Notes: a model not told the origin generated them from the letters alone. DNA of 64,000 nucleotides from Nocardioides guangzhouensis (GCF_004519545.1 NZ_SDKM01000009.1:83005-147004); one strand, 5' to 3'. Positions 45,338 through 54,458 are shown, counted from the stretch's first letter. Numbers and translations are program-made.

Positions 45338-46498
45338 ATGGGACGACGAGCGTGGATCCGCAGGGTCGGCAGTGCCCTCCCCGTCCTCGCCCTGTGCCTG
45401 GCCGGGGCCGCGTGCTCGGGCGACGCCGGCTCCGACGACGCCGGCCCGTCCGCCTCGCCCGGCGCGCCGGTGGCGCCGACGTCACCGGCCGTCCCTCTCG
45501 ACGGCGGACGGCTCTCCTCGGAGCTCGATGCGGTGCTGGCCTCCGGGACCGGGACCTACGAGAACCTCCGGGCGGTGCTCGTCTACCAGGACGGACGACC
45601 CCTGGTCCGGCTCCACTACGGCCGCGACAGCAGGCGCCCGGCCAACGTCATGTCGGTCACCAAGAGCGTCGTCGGCACGCTGGTCGGGATCGCCGAGGGC
45701 GAGGGGCTGCTGCGCCGCGACGACACGCTCGCCGACCTGCTCCCGTCGTATGCCGACCGGATGAACGACGAGATGGCCGGGACCACGCTCGAGCAGGTGC
45801 TGACCATGACCGCCGGCCTGCCCGCCGACCCCGACGTGTGGCCGGCCTACCGGTCGGAGTTCCCGGGGAGCGACGACTGGGTCGCGTCGATCGTCGAGAA
45901 GGGGATCACCGGTGAGCCCGGAACGTTCGCGTACTCCAGCCTTGGCTCGCACCTGCTCGCGGCGGTGCTCACCGAGGCGACCGGGACGTCGGTGCTCGAC
46001 TACGCGCGGCGAGAGCTGCTCGGGCCGCTCGGCATCGACACCGCCGAGGCTCCGGCGTTGCAGCTCCGGGCCGGGGACGCGGCGGCCTACGTCCGGGCCG
46101 GGCACGTCTGGCCGACCGACCCGACCGGCGTCAACCTCGGCTACGCCTGGCTGAAGCTGTCCGCGGCCGACCTGGTGAAGCTGGGTCAGCTCTACCTCCA
46201 GGGCGGCCGCTGGAAGGGCGAGCAGGTGGTGCCCGAGGAATGGGTGCGCGCAGCGACCACGAACCACCTCGAGATGCTCGACGTCTCGGGCATGGGCTAC
46301 GGCTACCAGTGGTGGACGGGCACCGCGGCCGACCGCCCGGCGTACTTCGCGCTGGGGTTCGGGGGGCAGCTGATCGAGGTGGTGCCCGACCTGTCGCTCG
46401 TGGTGGTGGCCACCAGCGACGTGCGTGACCCGCTGATCGGCCCGGCGTCCCTGGCCGCGATCGTCGACGACACCGTCGCGTTGCAGCTCGCGGACTGA
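45338..46498 (+). CDS. Lipoprotein serine hydrolase (class C beta-lactamase/EstB-like)
   Basis: 386 aa. Lipoprotein signal ALCLAGAACSGDAG (lipidated Cys about 25), an acidic Pro/Ser linker, then the beta-lactamase-family core with nucleophile motif SVTK (about residue 107) and YSS in FAYSSLGSHLLAAVL (second motif Tyr). The usual third motif region is FGGQLIEVVPDL, without a clear KTG. GGGGAG 6 nt upstream supports ATG 45338. The family includes esterases and D-amino-acid peptidases as well as lactamases; true beta-lactam hydrolysis is not implied. Confidence 0.85.
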   Translation: MGRRAWIRRVGSALPVLALCLAGAACSGDAGSDDAGPSASPGAPVAPTSPAVPLDGGRLSSELDAVLASGTGTYENLRAVLVYQDGRPLVRLHYGRDSRRPANVMSVTKSVVGTLVGIAEGEGLLRRDDTLADLLPSYADRMNDEMAGTTLEQVLTMTAGLPADPDVWPAYRSEFPGSDDWVASIVEKGITGEPGTFAYSSLGSHLLAAVLTEATGTSVLDYARRELLGPLGIDTAEAPALQLRAGDAAAYVRAGHVWPTDPTGVNLGYAWLKLSAADLVKLGQLYLQGGRWKGEQVVPEEWVRAATTNHLEMLDVSGMGYGYQWWTGTAADRPAYFALGFGGQLIEVVPDLSLVVVATSDVRDPLIGPASLAAIVDDTVALQLAD

Positions 46499-46510
46499 GG
46501 GCACGCCTAT

Positions 46511-47140
46511 CTAGGGGTTCACGACCGTCTCGCAGGAGACGAACTCGTCCTGCGGGTCCACCTCGTCGCGGTCGACCCGGTCGCGGCCCGGGCCGCACAG
46601 GACCAGGTCCGGCGCGGCGTCGTTGCGGAGGAACACGTGGTCAGCGCCCCGGTCGAGCCGGACCAGGTCGGCCCCCCGGCCCGGACGTACGTCGTCCCTC
46701 GCCTCGCCGCCCCAGATCCGGTCGTCGCCGGGGCCGCCGTGGATGACGTCGTTGCCGCGACCGCCGAACAGCCGGTCGTCGCCCGCGTCGCCGAGGACCA
46801 GGTCCGGACCCGAGCCGCCGCGGATCAGGTCCATGCCCGAGCCGCCGTGCGCGGTGTCGACGAGGTCCGCCTTCGCGACGTCGACGCCGCCCGGGCCGAG
46901 CAGGATCGTGTCGCGCCCGGGGCCGCCGAAGACCCGGTCCTCGCCCGCGCGTCCCTCGAGGTCGTCGTCCCCGCCCATCCCACGGAGCACGTCGTCGCCC
47001 CTCGTTCCGATGATCCGGTCGGGTCCCGGGGTCCCCACGACGGTCCGCGCGGAGGCCGGCGCCGCCAGCACGACTCCGCACACCACCGCGGCCGTCCCGG
47101 CGGCGAACGCAGCCCGCCGGCGGGTCATCGTGTTCGTCAT
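46511..47140 (-). CDS. Secreted RTX-like calcium-binding protein
   Basis: 209 aa. Sec signal (residues 1-31, ending APASA). Nearly all the rest is glycine/aspartate nonapeptides of the GGxGxDxU type (GGDDDLEG, GGPGRDTILLGPGG, GGSGMDLIRGGSGPD, GGRGNDVIHGGPGDD), which wind into a calcium-binding beta roll. The C-terminal CGPGRDRVDRDEVDPQDEFVSCETV has two cysteines that could form a disulfide. No catalytic domain. Likely an extracellular structural or adhesive protein. Confidence 0.85.
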   Translation of the reverse strand: MTNTMTRRRAAFAAGTAAVVCGVVLAAPASARTVVGTPGPDRIIGTRGDDVLRGMGGDDDLEGRAGEDRVFGGPGRDTILLGPGGVDVAKADLVDTAHGGSGMDLIRGGSGPDLVLGDAGDDRLFGGRGNDVIHGGPGDDRIWGGEARDDVRPGRGADLVRLDRGADHVFLRNDAAPDLVLCGPGRDRVDRDEVDPQDEFVSCETVVNP

Positions 47141-47216
47141 GTCATCGGCCCTCTCGTTTGCTCTGGATCCTCGGTGCACGGGTGCGCGTCCCCGGGAGCG
47201 CGGAACACCCCGGTCG

Positions 47217-48719
47217 TCACGTGGTCGCGGGCTCCGCGTGGCCGGTCGCGGTGGTCGGCAGGGTGTGGGTGTGGGCGGCGGCGGCTGCGGCGGAGTCGCC
47301 CAGGGTGCCCCGCGCCTCGCGCGCCCTCCGGCCCATGACCACGACCATGGCCACACCGGCGAGGCTGAACACCGCCATCAGCCAGGACGTCGCGGCCAGT
47401 CCCGACGCGAGTGCCTCGCTGCGCGCCTGCCCGTCGGCGACCTGGTTGGAGGTGACCGTGCTGTAGACGGTCGCCGCGAGCGCGGTGGCCACGGCAGCGC
47501 CGACGTACCGCGCCATGTTGGACACCCCGGACGCCGCGCCGACCTGGTCCACCGGGACGCAGGCCGTCGACGCAGCCGAGGCCGGGCCGTTGGACATGCC
47601 CATGCCGACCGCGACCACGACCAGCGGCAGCAGGAACGCGCCGTACTTCCACGACGAGTCGGCGAGGCCGACCCAGGCGAACCCGATCGTCGTGAGCAGG
47701 AAGCCGATCCCCACCACCTCGCGGCCCCCCACCTTGGCCGCGAGCTTCGGGACCAGCGGCGCGACCACCACCAGTCCGACGGTGGCCGGCAGCGTCGCCA
47801 GGCCGGCCTCGAGCGGGCTGAAGCCCAGTGCGCTCGGGTCCTGGAAGTAGAGGCTCAGCACGTACATCAGGGCGTTGATGGTGCCGGCGCCGATCAGGAT
47901 CGCCACCGTCGACCCGACCAGCACCCGGTTGCGCAGGAGCGCCAGGTCGAGCAGGGGTACGGCGACCCGGCGCTCCACCGCGACGAAGGCGATGCCCGCC
48001 ACCACGCACACGCCCAGGCTGACCAGCGTGGCCGCCGACACCCAGCCCCAGTCGCCGCCCTTGCTCAACGCGAGGATCAGCGGTGCCAGGGTCAACGCGA
48101 CCAGCACCGACCCGAGGTAGTCGATCGACCGGGGCCGGTCGGGGTCGCGGGACTCCGCGACGGTGGCGGCCGTCAGCAGCATGCAGCCGACCGCGATCCC
48201 GGCGTCGAGCCAGAACAGCCCCTGCCAGCCGGTCACGTCGACGAGGACGCCGCCGACCAGCGGGCCGGCCGCGGCCCCGACCGCAGCGGCGGCACCCCAC
48301 AGCGACACCGCCCGCACCTGCTCCTGGCCGCTGTTGGCCACGGTGAGCAGGCTCAACCCGCAGGCCAGGATCGTGGACCCGGCGGCGCCCTGGATCATCC
48401 GGCCGGCGATCACCACCTCCCCCGATCCCGCCAGCGCGATCAGCACGCACGACGCCACGAACAGCAGCAGCCCGAGCTGGAAGACCCGCTTGCGCCCGAA
48501 CACGTCCCCGAGCGAGCCCGAGGTGACGATGACCGCGGCGCCGACGAGCGAGTAGCCGGTCACCGCCCACTGGAGCGTGTCCACCGACATCCCGGTGTCC
48601 TCGCTGATCGCCGGCAGCAGGATCGCGACCGCGGAGGTGTTCGCATTGACCACCAGCGTGGAGATGCACGTCGCGAGGAGCACACCGAGCGCGTGCCCAC
48701 CTTCCGCCGACCGGTCCAC
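47217..48719 (-). CDS. MFS drug-exporter-type transporter (DHA2, EmrB/QacA-like)
   Basis: 500 aa with about 14 membrane helices. LQWAVTGYSLVGAAVIVTSGSLGDVFGRKRVF contains the DHA2 motif of helix 1-2, and GPLVGGVLVDVTGWQGLFWLD is the antiporter motif C. GTG 48719 has GGAGGAG 6 nt upstream. It is divergent from folE-oxidoreductase, with a shared dyad and strong promoter between, so it may export a compound linked to that operon (inference). Drug specificity unknown. Confidence 0.86.
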   Translation of the reverse strand: MDRSAEGGHALGVLLATCISTLVVNANTSAVAILLPAISEDTGMSVDTLQWAVTGYSLVGAAVIVTSGSLGDVFGRKRVFQLGLLLFVASCVLIALAGSGEVVIAGRMIQGAAGSTILACGLSLLTVANSGQEQVRAVSLWGAAAAVGAAAGPLVGGVLVDVTGWQGLFWLDAGIAVGCMLLTAATVAESRDPDRPRSIDYLGSVLVALTLAPLILALSKGGDWGWVSAATLVSLGVCVVAGIAFVAVERRVAVPLLDLALLRNRVLVGSTVAILIGAGTINALMYVLSLYFQDPSALGFSPLEAGLATLPATVGLVVVAPLVPKLAAKVGGREVVGIGFLLTTIGFAWVGLADSSWKYGAFLLPLVVVAVGMGMSNGPASAASTACVPVDQVGAASGVSNMARYVGAAVATALAATVYSTVTSNQVADGQARSEALASGLAATSWLMAVFSLAGVAMVVVMGRRAREARGTLGDSAAAAAAHTHTLPTTATGHAEPATT

Positions 48720-48804
48720 GGCCGCTCCTCCCGGGTCGCCTCCTGGCCAGCGCCCACGCTCCGCCCCCGCCGGTCCGCCGGACTCCCCCGGAACAGGCGA
48801 AGTC

Positions 48805-48852
48805 TTCTAAAGGACAATACTCTTGACATTAGAACGTCGACGCGACTACGTT
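48805..48852 (+). promoter_or_regulatory. folE promoter with overlapping TTCTAA...TTAGAA dyad
   Basis: Consensus-like TTGACA (48823-48828), 18-nt spacer and TACGTT (48847-48852); start codon 8 nt further. Inverted arms TTCTAA (48805-48810) and TTAGAA (48829-48834) bracket the -35 hexamer, an ideal place for a repressor or activator. AT-rich against its surroundings. Confidence 0.6.
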
Positions 48853-48860
48853 CCCGGACC

Positions 48861-49529
48861 ATGACCGCCTCTCCCACGTTCGACGACACGCTCGACCCCG
48901 ACCGGATCGACCCCGGACGGATCGACCGGTCCGCCCCCGCCCCCTGGCGCCCGCGGATCACCCACCGGCGCCCGGCCGTCGACCCGGACGCCGCCGAGGC
49001 CGCCGCGGCGGACCTGCTGGTCGCGCTCGGACTGGACCTCGACGACGCGCACCTGACGGACACGCCCCGCCGGATGGCGCAGGCGCTGATCGAGCTCACC
49101 ACCGCGCCGGAGTTCGACCTCACCACGTTCCCCAACGACGAGGGGTACGACGAGCTGGTGCTGGTGCAGGACATCCCGGTGCGTTCGCTGTGCGAGCACC
49201 ACATGCTGCCGTTCACCGGGGTCGCGCACGTCGGCTACCTGCCCGGCGAGCGCATCCTCGGGCTGTCCAAGCTGGCCCGGATGGTCGAGTTCCACGCTCG
49301 CCGGCCGCAGACCCAGGAGCGTCTCACCAGCACGGTCGCGGGACACCTCGAGCGCTTGGTCGCGCCGTACGGTGTGGGTGTGGTGATCGAGGCCGAGCAC
49401 ACCTGCATGAGCGTCCGGGGCGCCCGGGCGATCGGCGCCCGGACGGTCACCTCGACGCTGCTCGGCCGGCTCCGGGACGACCCGCGCAGCCGCGCCGAGC
49501 TCCTCGCCCTCACCAGGAGGTCTGCATGA
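48861..49529 (+). CDS. folE: GTP cyclohydrolase I
   Basis: 222 aa. Opens the GTP ring to make dihydroneopterin triphosphate, the first step to folate and other pterins. Zinc-site Cys and His in LCEHHMLPFTGVAHVGYLP, ERILGLSKLARMVEFHARRPQTQERLT, and second Cys in AEHTCMSVRGARAIGARTVTS are all present. About 35 polar N-terminal residues precede the domain. The gene overlaps the reductase by ATGA and lacks other folate genes, so it may be a second, specialised FolE making a pterin for the neighbouring redox system. Confidence 0.93.
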   Translation: MTASPTFDDTLDPDRIDPGRIDRSAPAPWRPRITHRRPAVDPDAAEAAAADLLVALGLDLDDAHLTDTPRRMAQALIELTTAPEFDLTTFPNDEGYDELVLVQDIPVRSLCEHHMLPFTGVAHVGYLPGERILGLSKLARMVEFHARRPQTQERLTSTVAGHLERLVAPYGVGVVIEAEHTCMSVRGARAIGARTVTSTLLGRLRDDPRSRAELLALTRRSA

Positions 49530-50728
49530 ACATCGTCGTGATCGGAGGCGGCCTGGCCGGCGCCAACGCCGTCGAGGAGCTGCGCGCACAGGGGTACACC
49601 GACGACATCACCCTGCTCGGGGCCGAGCCGCACCCGCCGTACGAACGGCCACCGCTCTCCAAGGGCGTGCTGCTCGGCAACGACGAGCCGGACTCCGTGT
49701 TCGTGCACGACGCGCAGTGGTACGGCGACCAGCACGTCGACCTGCGGACCGGCTCGGCGGTCACCTCGCTCGACCTCGACGGGCGCAAGGTGAGCGTCGG
49801 CGGCGAGGAGCTGCACTACGACCGACTCCTGGTCGCGACCGGCGCCCAGCCCCGCCACCTCCCGGCGGTCGACCGCAGCGGCGCCGAGGTGCTCTACCTC
49901 CGCACCATCGAGGACTCGCTGCTGCTGAAGTCGCGGCTGTCCGGCAACGTGCTGGTCGTGGGCGCCGGCTGGGTCGGCCTCGAGGTCGCGGCCGCCGCCC
50001 GGCTGGCCGGTGCCGAGGTCACCGTGGTGGAGACCGCCGAGCTCCCGCTGCTCGGCGTCCTCGGCCCCGAGGTGGCGCCGCTGTTCGCCGAGCTGCACCG
50101 AGGCCACGGCGTCGACCTGCGGCTGAGCACGTCGGTCGAGTCCGTCGAGCACGGGGCAGGCCGGACCCGGGTGCGGCTCTCCGACGGCCACGAGGTCGAC
50201 CCCGACCTGGTGGTCGTCGGTATCGGCGCCGTGCCGTCGGTCGAGCTGGCCGCGACCGCGGGGCTCGAGGTCGACAACGGGGTGCTCGTCGACGCGGCGC
50301 TGCGCACCGCGAACCAGGACGTGTTCGCCGCCGGCGACGTCGCCAACCACGACCACCCGGTGCTCGGCCGGCGGATCCGGGTCGAGCACTGGGACACCGC
50401 GATCAACCAGGGCAAGCACGTGGCCCGGGTGATGCTGGGCAGCGACGAGCCCTACACCGCGCTCCCCTACTTCTTCACCGACCAGTACGACCTGGGCATG
50501 GAGTACGTCGGGACCCTGGGGCCGGAGGGATACGACGAGGTGGTGGTCCGCCGCAACGACGACGGCAAGCCGTCGACGTTCCTGTGGATCCAGGCGGACC
50601 GGGTGGTGGCCGGCATGCACATCGACGACTGGGACGCGATCGACCACCTGCGCTCGGCCGTCGGCAGCAAGGCGACCGCGGCGCACCGGGACCCCGACGT
50701 ACCCCTCGCCGACGCAGTCTCCGGCTGA
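49526..50728 (+). CDS. FAD-dependent ferredoxin/rubredoxin reductase-like oxidoreductase
   Basis: 400 aa. N-terminal FAD fold VVIGGGLAGANAVEELR, NAD(P) fold VLVVGAGWVGLEVAAAARLAGAEVTVVE, and FAD-binding VFAAGDVANHDHPVLGRRIRVEHWDTA at the end of the core are typical of reductases feeding P450 ferredoxins (rhodocoxin/putidaredoxin type). AGGAGG precedes ATG 49526, which overlaps the folE stop. No ferredoxin or P450 is adjacent. Electron acceptor unknown. Confidence 0.88.
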   Translation: MNIVVIGGGLAGANAVEELRAQGYTDDITLLGAEPHPPYERPPLSKGVLLGNDEPDSVFVHDAQWYGDQHVDLRTGSAVTSLDLDGRKVSVGGEELHYDRLLVATGAQPRHLPAVDRSGAEVLYLRTIEDSLLLKSRLSGNVLVVGAGWVGLEVAAAARLAGAEVTVVETAELPLLGVLGPEVAPLFAELHRGHGVDLRLSTSVESVEHGAGRTRVRLSDGHEVDPDLVVVGIGAVPSVELAATAGLEVDNGVLVDAALRTANQDVFAAGDVANHDHPVLGRRIRVEHWDTAINQGKHVARVMLGSDEPYTALPYFFTDQYDLGMEYVGTLGPEGYDEVVVRRNDDGKPSTFLWIQADRVVAGMHIDDWDAIDHLRSAVGSKATAAHRDPDVPLADAVSG

Positions 50729-50740
50729 CGGCAGGAACGC

Positions 50741-50775
50741 CGACGGCCCGCCGGGGGATACCCGGCGGGCCGTCG
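50741..50775. terminator. Bidirectional terminator hairpin
   Basis: A perfect 15-bp stem (50741-50755 with 50761-50775) and 5-nt loop GGATA between the convergent ends of the oxidoreductase and nucleotidase genes. The strongest hairpin in the window and well placed to stop both. Confidence 0.8.
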
Positions 50776-50797
50776 TGCTGCGTGCTCCCGACCCGGG

Positions 50798-52615
50798 TCA
50801 GGGCAGCGGCGTCACCCGGGTCGCTGCCGGCGGCGCCACCGGCGAGTTGGCGCCCAGGTAGGCGTTGAACGCGTCGAGGTCCACGCCGCCACCGACCCGG
50901 TTGGTGCCCTCGCGGAACACCGTGAAGCCGTCACCACCATCGGCGAGGAACGAGTTCACGGTCACCCGGTAGCTCGCCGCCGGGTCGACCGGCGCGCCGT
51001 TGAGGGTGATCGACGCCGGGTCGATCTTGCTGCCCACCGGGGCGGAGGCGGACCACGACCAGTGGAAGCCGGAGGACGGTCCGAGGTGCAGGAACCGCAC
51101 CGACCCGTCGGACTGGGTCACCCACTGCTGCTCCAGCACCCGTTCGATCTGGGAGCCGGTCAGGGTCATCGACACCAGCAGGTTGCCGAACGGCTGGACC
51201 GTGAACGACTCGCCGTAGGTGACGTTCCCGTCGCCCTCGCCGGCCGTCGAGCCGGCGTACACCAGGTCTGCTCGGACGCCGCCGGGGTTCATCAGCGCCA
51301 GCTGCGCGCCGCCGGCCCCGGCCGCGGACGTCGCGGCTAGCTGGGCGTCGGCGATCAGGTCGCTCAGCGACGACTCGACGTCCCGTCGACTGCCGGCGGT
51401 GCCTCCCCGGGTGATGTCGGCGGTGATCGAACCGATCACCTTGTTCCCGACCGGCCCGGCCAGCGTGTTCCACTTCGTGATCGTGGCGGTCTGGTCGGCC
51501 GCCGGGGTCACGTCGCGCGTCACCGCGTGCTCCACGCTCTGCACGGAGCTGCGGATGACGTCACCGGTGGCCCGGTCGAGCTTCAGGTTGGTCTCGGTGA
51601 TCACCCGCCCGAACGACGAGGCCGAGGTCACCCACCGGGCCTGGCCGGCCGGGTCGGGGATGTTGCACGTGTAGGGCTGGTGCGTGTGACCGCTGACCAC
51701 GAGGTCGATGCTCGGGTCGAGGTTCTTCGCGATGGTCACGATCGGCCCGGACAGCGCCGCCGAGGACCCGGCGTTGCAGTTGTAGTCGAACGCCGCGCCG
51801 GCCGGCGGCAGGCCGCCCTCGTGCAGCAGCACCACGATCGCCTCCACCTTCTTCCTGCGCAGGTCCTGGGCGGCGAGGTTGGCGGTGGCCACCTCGTCGG
51901 CGAACGTGACGTCCTGGATGCCGGCCTGGGCGACCAGCTCCGGTGTGCCCTCCAGCGTCATCCCGATGAAGCCGACCTTCGTGCCCTGCACGCTCTTCAC
52001 CCAGGTCGGCGGGAGCACGGTGCGCCCGGTGCTCGCCTTGAACCAGCTGCCGTAGTCCTCGACCGGCTTCGGCGGCGTCACACCGTTCTTGTAGGCCACG
52101 TTGGCGGCCAGCCACGGGAACTCCGCACCGGAGTAGCCGTCGCCGTCGTAGCAGCCCTCGGTCGGGTGGCACCCGCCGTACTGCATGCGCAGCAGCTCGG
52201 TGACACCCTCGTCGAACTCGTGGTTGCCGACGCTCGAGACGTCGAGGCCGAGGTTGTCCAGGCTCTCGACGCTCGGCTCGTCCTTGAACAGCCCGGACAG
52301 GAACGGCGACCCGCCGATGAGGTCACCGGCAGCGACCGTCAGTGTGTTCTTGTGGCCCTGGCGCAGCTGCCGCAGGTGGGAGGTGAGGTACTCCACGCCG
52401 CCCGCGGTCGTCGTCCCGGTCGAGGTGACCAGGGTGCCATCGGAGCCGGTCGGTGGCTGCAGGTGCCCGTGGTAGTCGTTGAACGAGAGGATCTGCAGGT
52501 CGGTGGTGCCCTTGGGGGCCGCCTCCGACGGGAGGGCCACGCCGCCGATGGCGAGGGCCGACACGAGAAGAGCGGCCGCTGCGAGCGGGCCGCGCCTGAA
52601 TCGGAAAGTGGTCAT
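50798..52615 (-). CDS. Secreted 5'-nucleotidase/metallophosphoesterase
   Basis: 605 aa. Sec signal (about residues 1-32). Metal site motifs LQILSFNDYHGHLQP (Asp, His), AAGDLIGGSPFLSG, SVGNHEFDEGV and VVSGHTHQPYTC; C-terminal 5'-nucleotidase domain with MNPGGVRADLVYAG, TYGESFTVQPFGNLLVSMTLTG and VNSFLADGGDGFTVFREG (substrate-stacking Phe region). Hydrolyses extracellular nucleotides to nucleosides and phosphate. No anchor is visible, so the product is probably free or wall-associated. Monocistronic. Confidence 0.93.
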   Translation of the reverse strand: MTTFRFRRGPLAAAALLVSALAIGGVALPSEAAPKGTTDLQILSFNDYHGHLQPPTGSDGTLVTSTGTTTAGGVEYLTSHLRQLRQGHKNTLTVAAGDLIGGSPFLSGLFKDEPSVESLDNLGLDVSSVGNHEFDEGVTELLRMQYGGCHPTEGCYDGDGYSGAEFPWLAANVAYKNGVTPPKPVEDYGSWFKASTGRTVLPPTWVKSVQGTKVGFIGMTLEGTPELVAQAGIQDVTFADEVATANLAAQDLRRKKVEAIVVLLHEGGLPPAGAAFDYNCNAGSSAALSGPIVTIAKNLDPSIDLVVSGHTHQPYTCNIPDPAGQARWVTSASSFGRVITETNLKLDRATGDVIRSSVQSVEHAVTRDVTPAADQTATITKWNTLAGPVGNKVIGSITADITRGGTAGSRRDVESSLSDLIADAQLAATSAAGAGGAQLALMNPGGVRADLVYAGSTAGEGDGNVTYGESFTVQPFGNLLVSMTLTGSQIERVLEQQWVTQSDGSVRFLHLGPSSGFHWSWSASAPVGSKIDPASITLNGAPVDPAASYRVTVNSFLADGGDGFTVFREGTNRVGGGVDLDAFNAYLGANSPVAPPAATRVTPLP

Positions 52616-52747
52616 GCCCGGACGCTAGCCGCCCGACGCCGTCCGGTCAGCCCCAGAATTCTGGCCGAAGTGCCCGGTCCCGGACGTCCGACGGCCCTGT
52701 CGTGACCCCGTGCCGCCGGGGTGCCATGGAGGTGGGAGGCGACGTCG

Positions 52748-53638
52748 ATGGAGCACGAGCCGTCCGCCGGACGATGGAGGTCGACCATCTGGAGCACCTG
52801 GGTCGTCGGGGCGCTGCTGCTGCTCTCGTTCGCCTCCGGGGCGACGTACCTCCTCGTGGTCGCGGGCTCCGCGCTGGTCCTGACCCTCGTCCCCGGCGCC
52901 CTCCCGCACGTCGTCCGCGAGCCGGGCGGCCGCGACCTGGCCGCGGTGATCGGGATGTACGCCGCCGTGGTCACGCTGTTCCGTCTGGCGTTCGTCGGCT
53001 TCTCCGAGGACCACGTGGTCGGGCTGTTCCTGGCGTTCGCGACCGGCTTGCTCGTCGGCGTCGCCGGCCCGGTCTGGTGGACGGTGTGGGTGCGCGGGCG
53101 CCCGCTCGCCGACCTCGGCCTGCGTCGCGACAACCTGCCCCGCGCCGCCGCGCTCGCGCTGCTGTTCGGTGGCGTCCAGTTCGCGCTCACCCTGTGGGGC
53201 TACGACCTGCCGGCACCGGTCGACTGGGTGCCGCTGCTCGGCATGGCACTGGTGGTCGGGGTCTTCGAGTCCGTCTTCTTCCGCGGCTTCGTGCAGGGCC
53301 GGCTCGAGGAGCGGCTGGGCACGGCGCCGGGGATCGCCGCCGCGGCCGCGCTGTACGGGCTCTACCACGTCGGGTACGGCATGGGGGTCGCGGACATCGC
53401 GTTCCTCACCGGGCTGGGCGTGGTCTACGCCGTCGCGTACGCCGTGGCCCGCAACCTCGTCGTGCTGTGGCCGCTGCTCACACCGCTCGGCTCGTTCTAC
53501 GCGAACGTCGAGGCCGGCGACATCGAGCTCCCGTGGGCCTCCCTGGCCGGCTTCGGAGACGTGCTCGCGCTGATGGTGCTTGCGTTCGTGCTCGCCGTCC
53601 GGCACCGTCGCAAGGTCCGCGCGCCCACAGAGGTCTGA
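52748..53638 (+). CDS. CPBP-family intramembrane metalloprotease-like protein
   Basis: 296 aa, about eight membrane helices. The CPBP/Abi motif region is VGVFESVFFRGFVQGRLEE, followed by ALYGLYHVGYGMG with the metal His. The usual double Glu (EExxxR) is Glu-Ser-x-x-x-Arg here, so activity may be altered. ATG 52748 has GGAGG about 10 nt upstream. CPBP members process prenylated or other membrane proteins, or act in bacteriocin self-protection. Monocistronic. Confidence 0.8.
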   Translation: MEHEPSAGRWRSTIWSTWVVGALLLLSFASGATYLLVVAGSALVLTLVPGALPHVVREPGGRDLAAVIGMYAAVVTLFRLAFVGFSEDHVVGLFLAFATGLLVGVAGPVWWTVWVRGRPLADLGLRRDNLPRAAALALLFGGVQFALTLWGYDLPAPVDWVPLLGMALVVGVFESVFFRGFVQGRLEERLGTAPGIAAAAALYGLYHVGYGMGVADIAFLTGLGVVYAVAYAVARNLVVLWPLLTPLGSFYANVEAGDIELPWASLAGFGDVLALMVLAFVLAVRHRRKVRAPTEV

Positions 53639-53723
53639 ACGACCCTGTCCGGACGAAACTGCGGCTGCTAGCGTCGAACAGATTTGGCCCGCCGAGGCAG
53701 GCGCCGGGGAGCGAGGTGGAGGG

Positions 53724-54140
53724 ATGTCGGACTACAAGGCACTGGTGCAGGAGATGTTCCGGGCCATCGCCGCTGGAGGCGATGTCGATGCCGCCGTCGA
53801 CAGGTACCTGGCTGAGGACTTCGTCGAGCACGAGGAGATCCCGGGGATGGACAACACCCGGGACACACCCCGGCAGCTGTTCACGATGATGCAGACGGCC
53901 ATCAGCGACTTCCACGTGGATGTCCATGACCTGATCCAGGAGGGCGACAAGGTGGTCGCACGGGTCTCGTTCGTCGGCACTCACACCGACGAGTTCATGG
54001 GCATTCCCGCCCGAGGCAACCCCGTGAGCATCAACGCCATCGACGTCCTCCAGTTCCGCGGCGACCAGTGCGTCGCGCACTGGGGCGTCATGGACATGGC
54101 CGACGCACTCGCGCAGATGGGCGCGGGGCCACCTGCCTGA
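53724..54140 (+). CDS. SnoaL-like polyketide cyclase/ester cyclase-fold protein
   Basis: 138 aa, cone-shaped alpha+beta barrel of the NTF2 superfamily: YKALVQEMFRAIAAGGDVDAAVDRYLAEDFVEHEEIPG, then FHVDVHDLIQEGDKVVARVSFVGTHTDEFMGIPARG and AHWGVMDMADALAQ. Such proteins are common and mostly of unknown function. GAGGTGGAGGG lies upstream of ATG 53724. First gene of the accessory-looking end of the window. Confidence 0.85.
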   Translation: MSDYKALVQEMFRAIAAGGDVDAAVDRYLAEDFVEHEEIPGMDNTRDTPRQLFTMMQTAISDFHVDVHDLIQEGDKVVARVSFVGTHTDEFMGIPARGNPVSINAIDVLQFRGDQCVAHWGVMDMADALAQMGAGPPA

Positions 54141-54155
54141 CCCGTGCCATGGGCT

Positions 54156-54458
54156 TCACGTCGCAGCCGCCGACTGCTCCTCTCCCGACGGCTGGTTGCG
54201 CAGGCACGCCAGTGCGTCGAGGGCGTGCGACTTGACCGTTCCCACGGAGATGCCGACGGCCGCAGCGGTGTCGGCCTCGGTGAGGTCGTCGAAGTAGCGC
54301 AGCACCAGCACCGCCCGCTGCCGCGGTGACAACCTGCGCAGGTCCTCGAGCTGCGCGATGCGGTCAGCGTCGTCTGCGCTGTCGTGGTGCATCGCCTCCG
54401 GGACCACGTCGGTGGTCACCTGACGACGCCCGGAGTAATCCTGCCCGCATGCACCCAC
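54156..54458 (-). pseudogene. 3' remnant of a SigE-type ECF sigma factor gene
   Basis: The 100-aa frame holds only a sigma-70 region 4: LEDLRRLSPRQRAVLVLRYFDDLTEADTAAAVGISVGTVKSHALDALACLR. Region 2 is missing. Sequence before VTTDVVPEAM shows no sigma homology, and GTG 54458 has no ribosome site. It therefore looks like a truncated gene rather than a functional regulator. An intact SigE-like sigma factor is present 3.5 kb away, and its own region 4 differs substantially, so this is not a simple duplication. Confidence 0.7.

Noticed and set aside
45338..46498. Beta-lactam resistance gene
   Set aside because: SxxK and Tyr motifs fit the broad serine-hydrolase family, but no clear KTG is seen and most such lipoproteins are esterases or peptidases.
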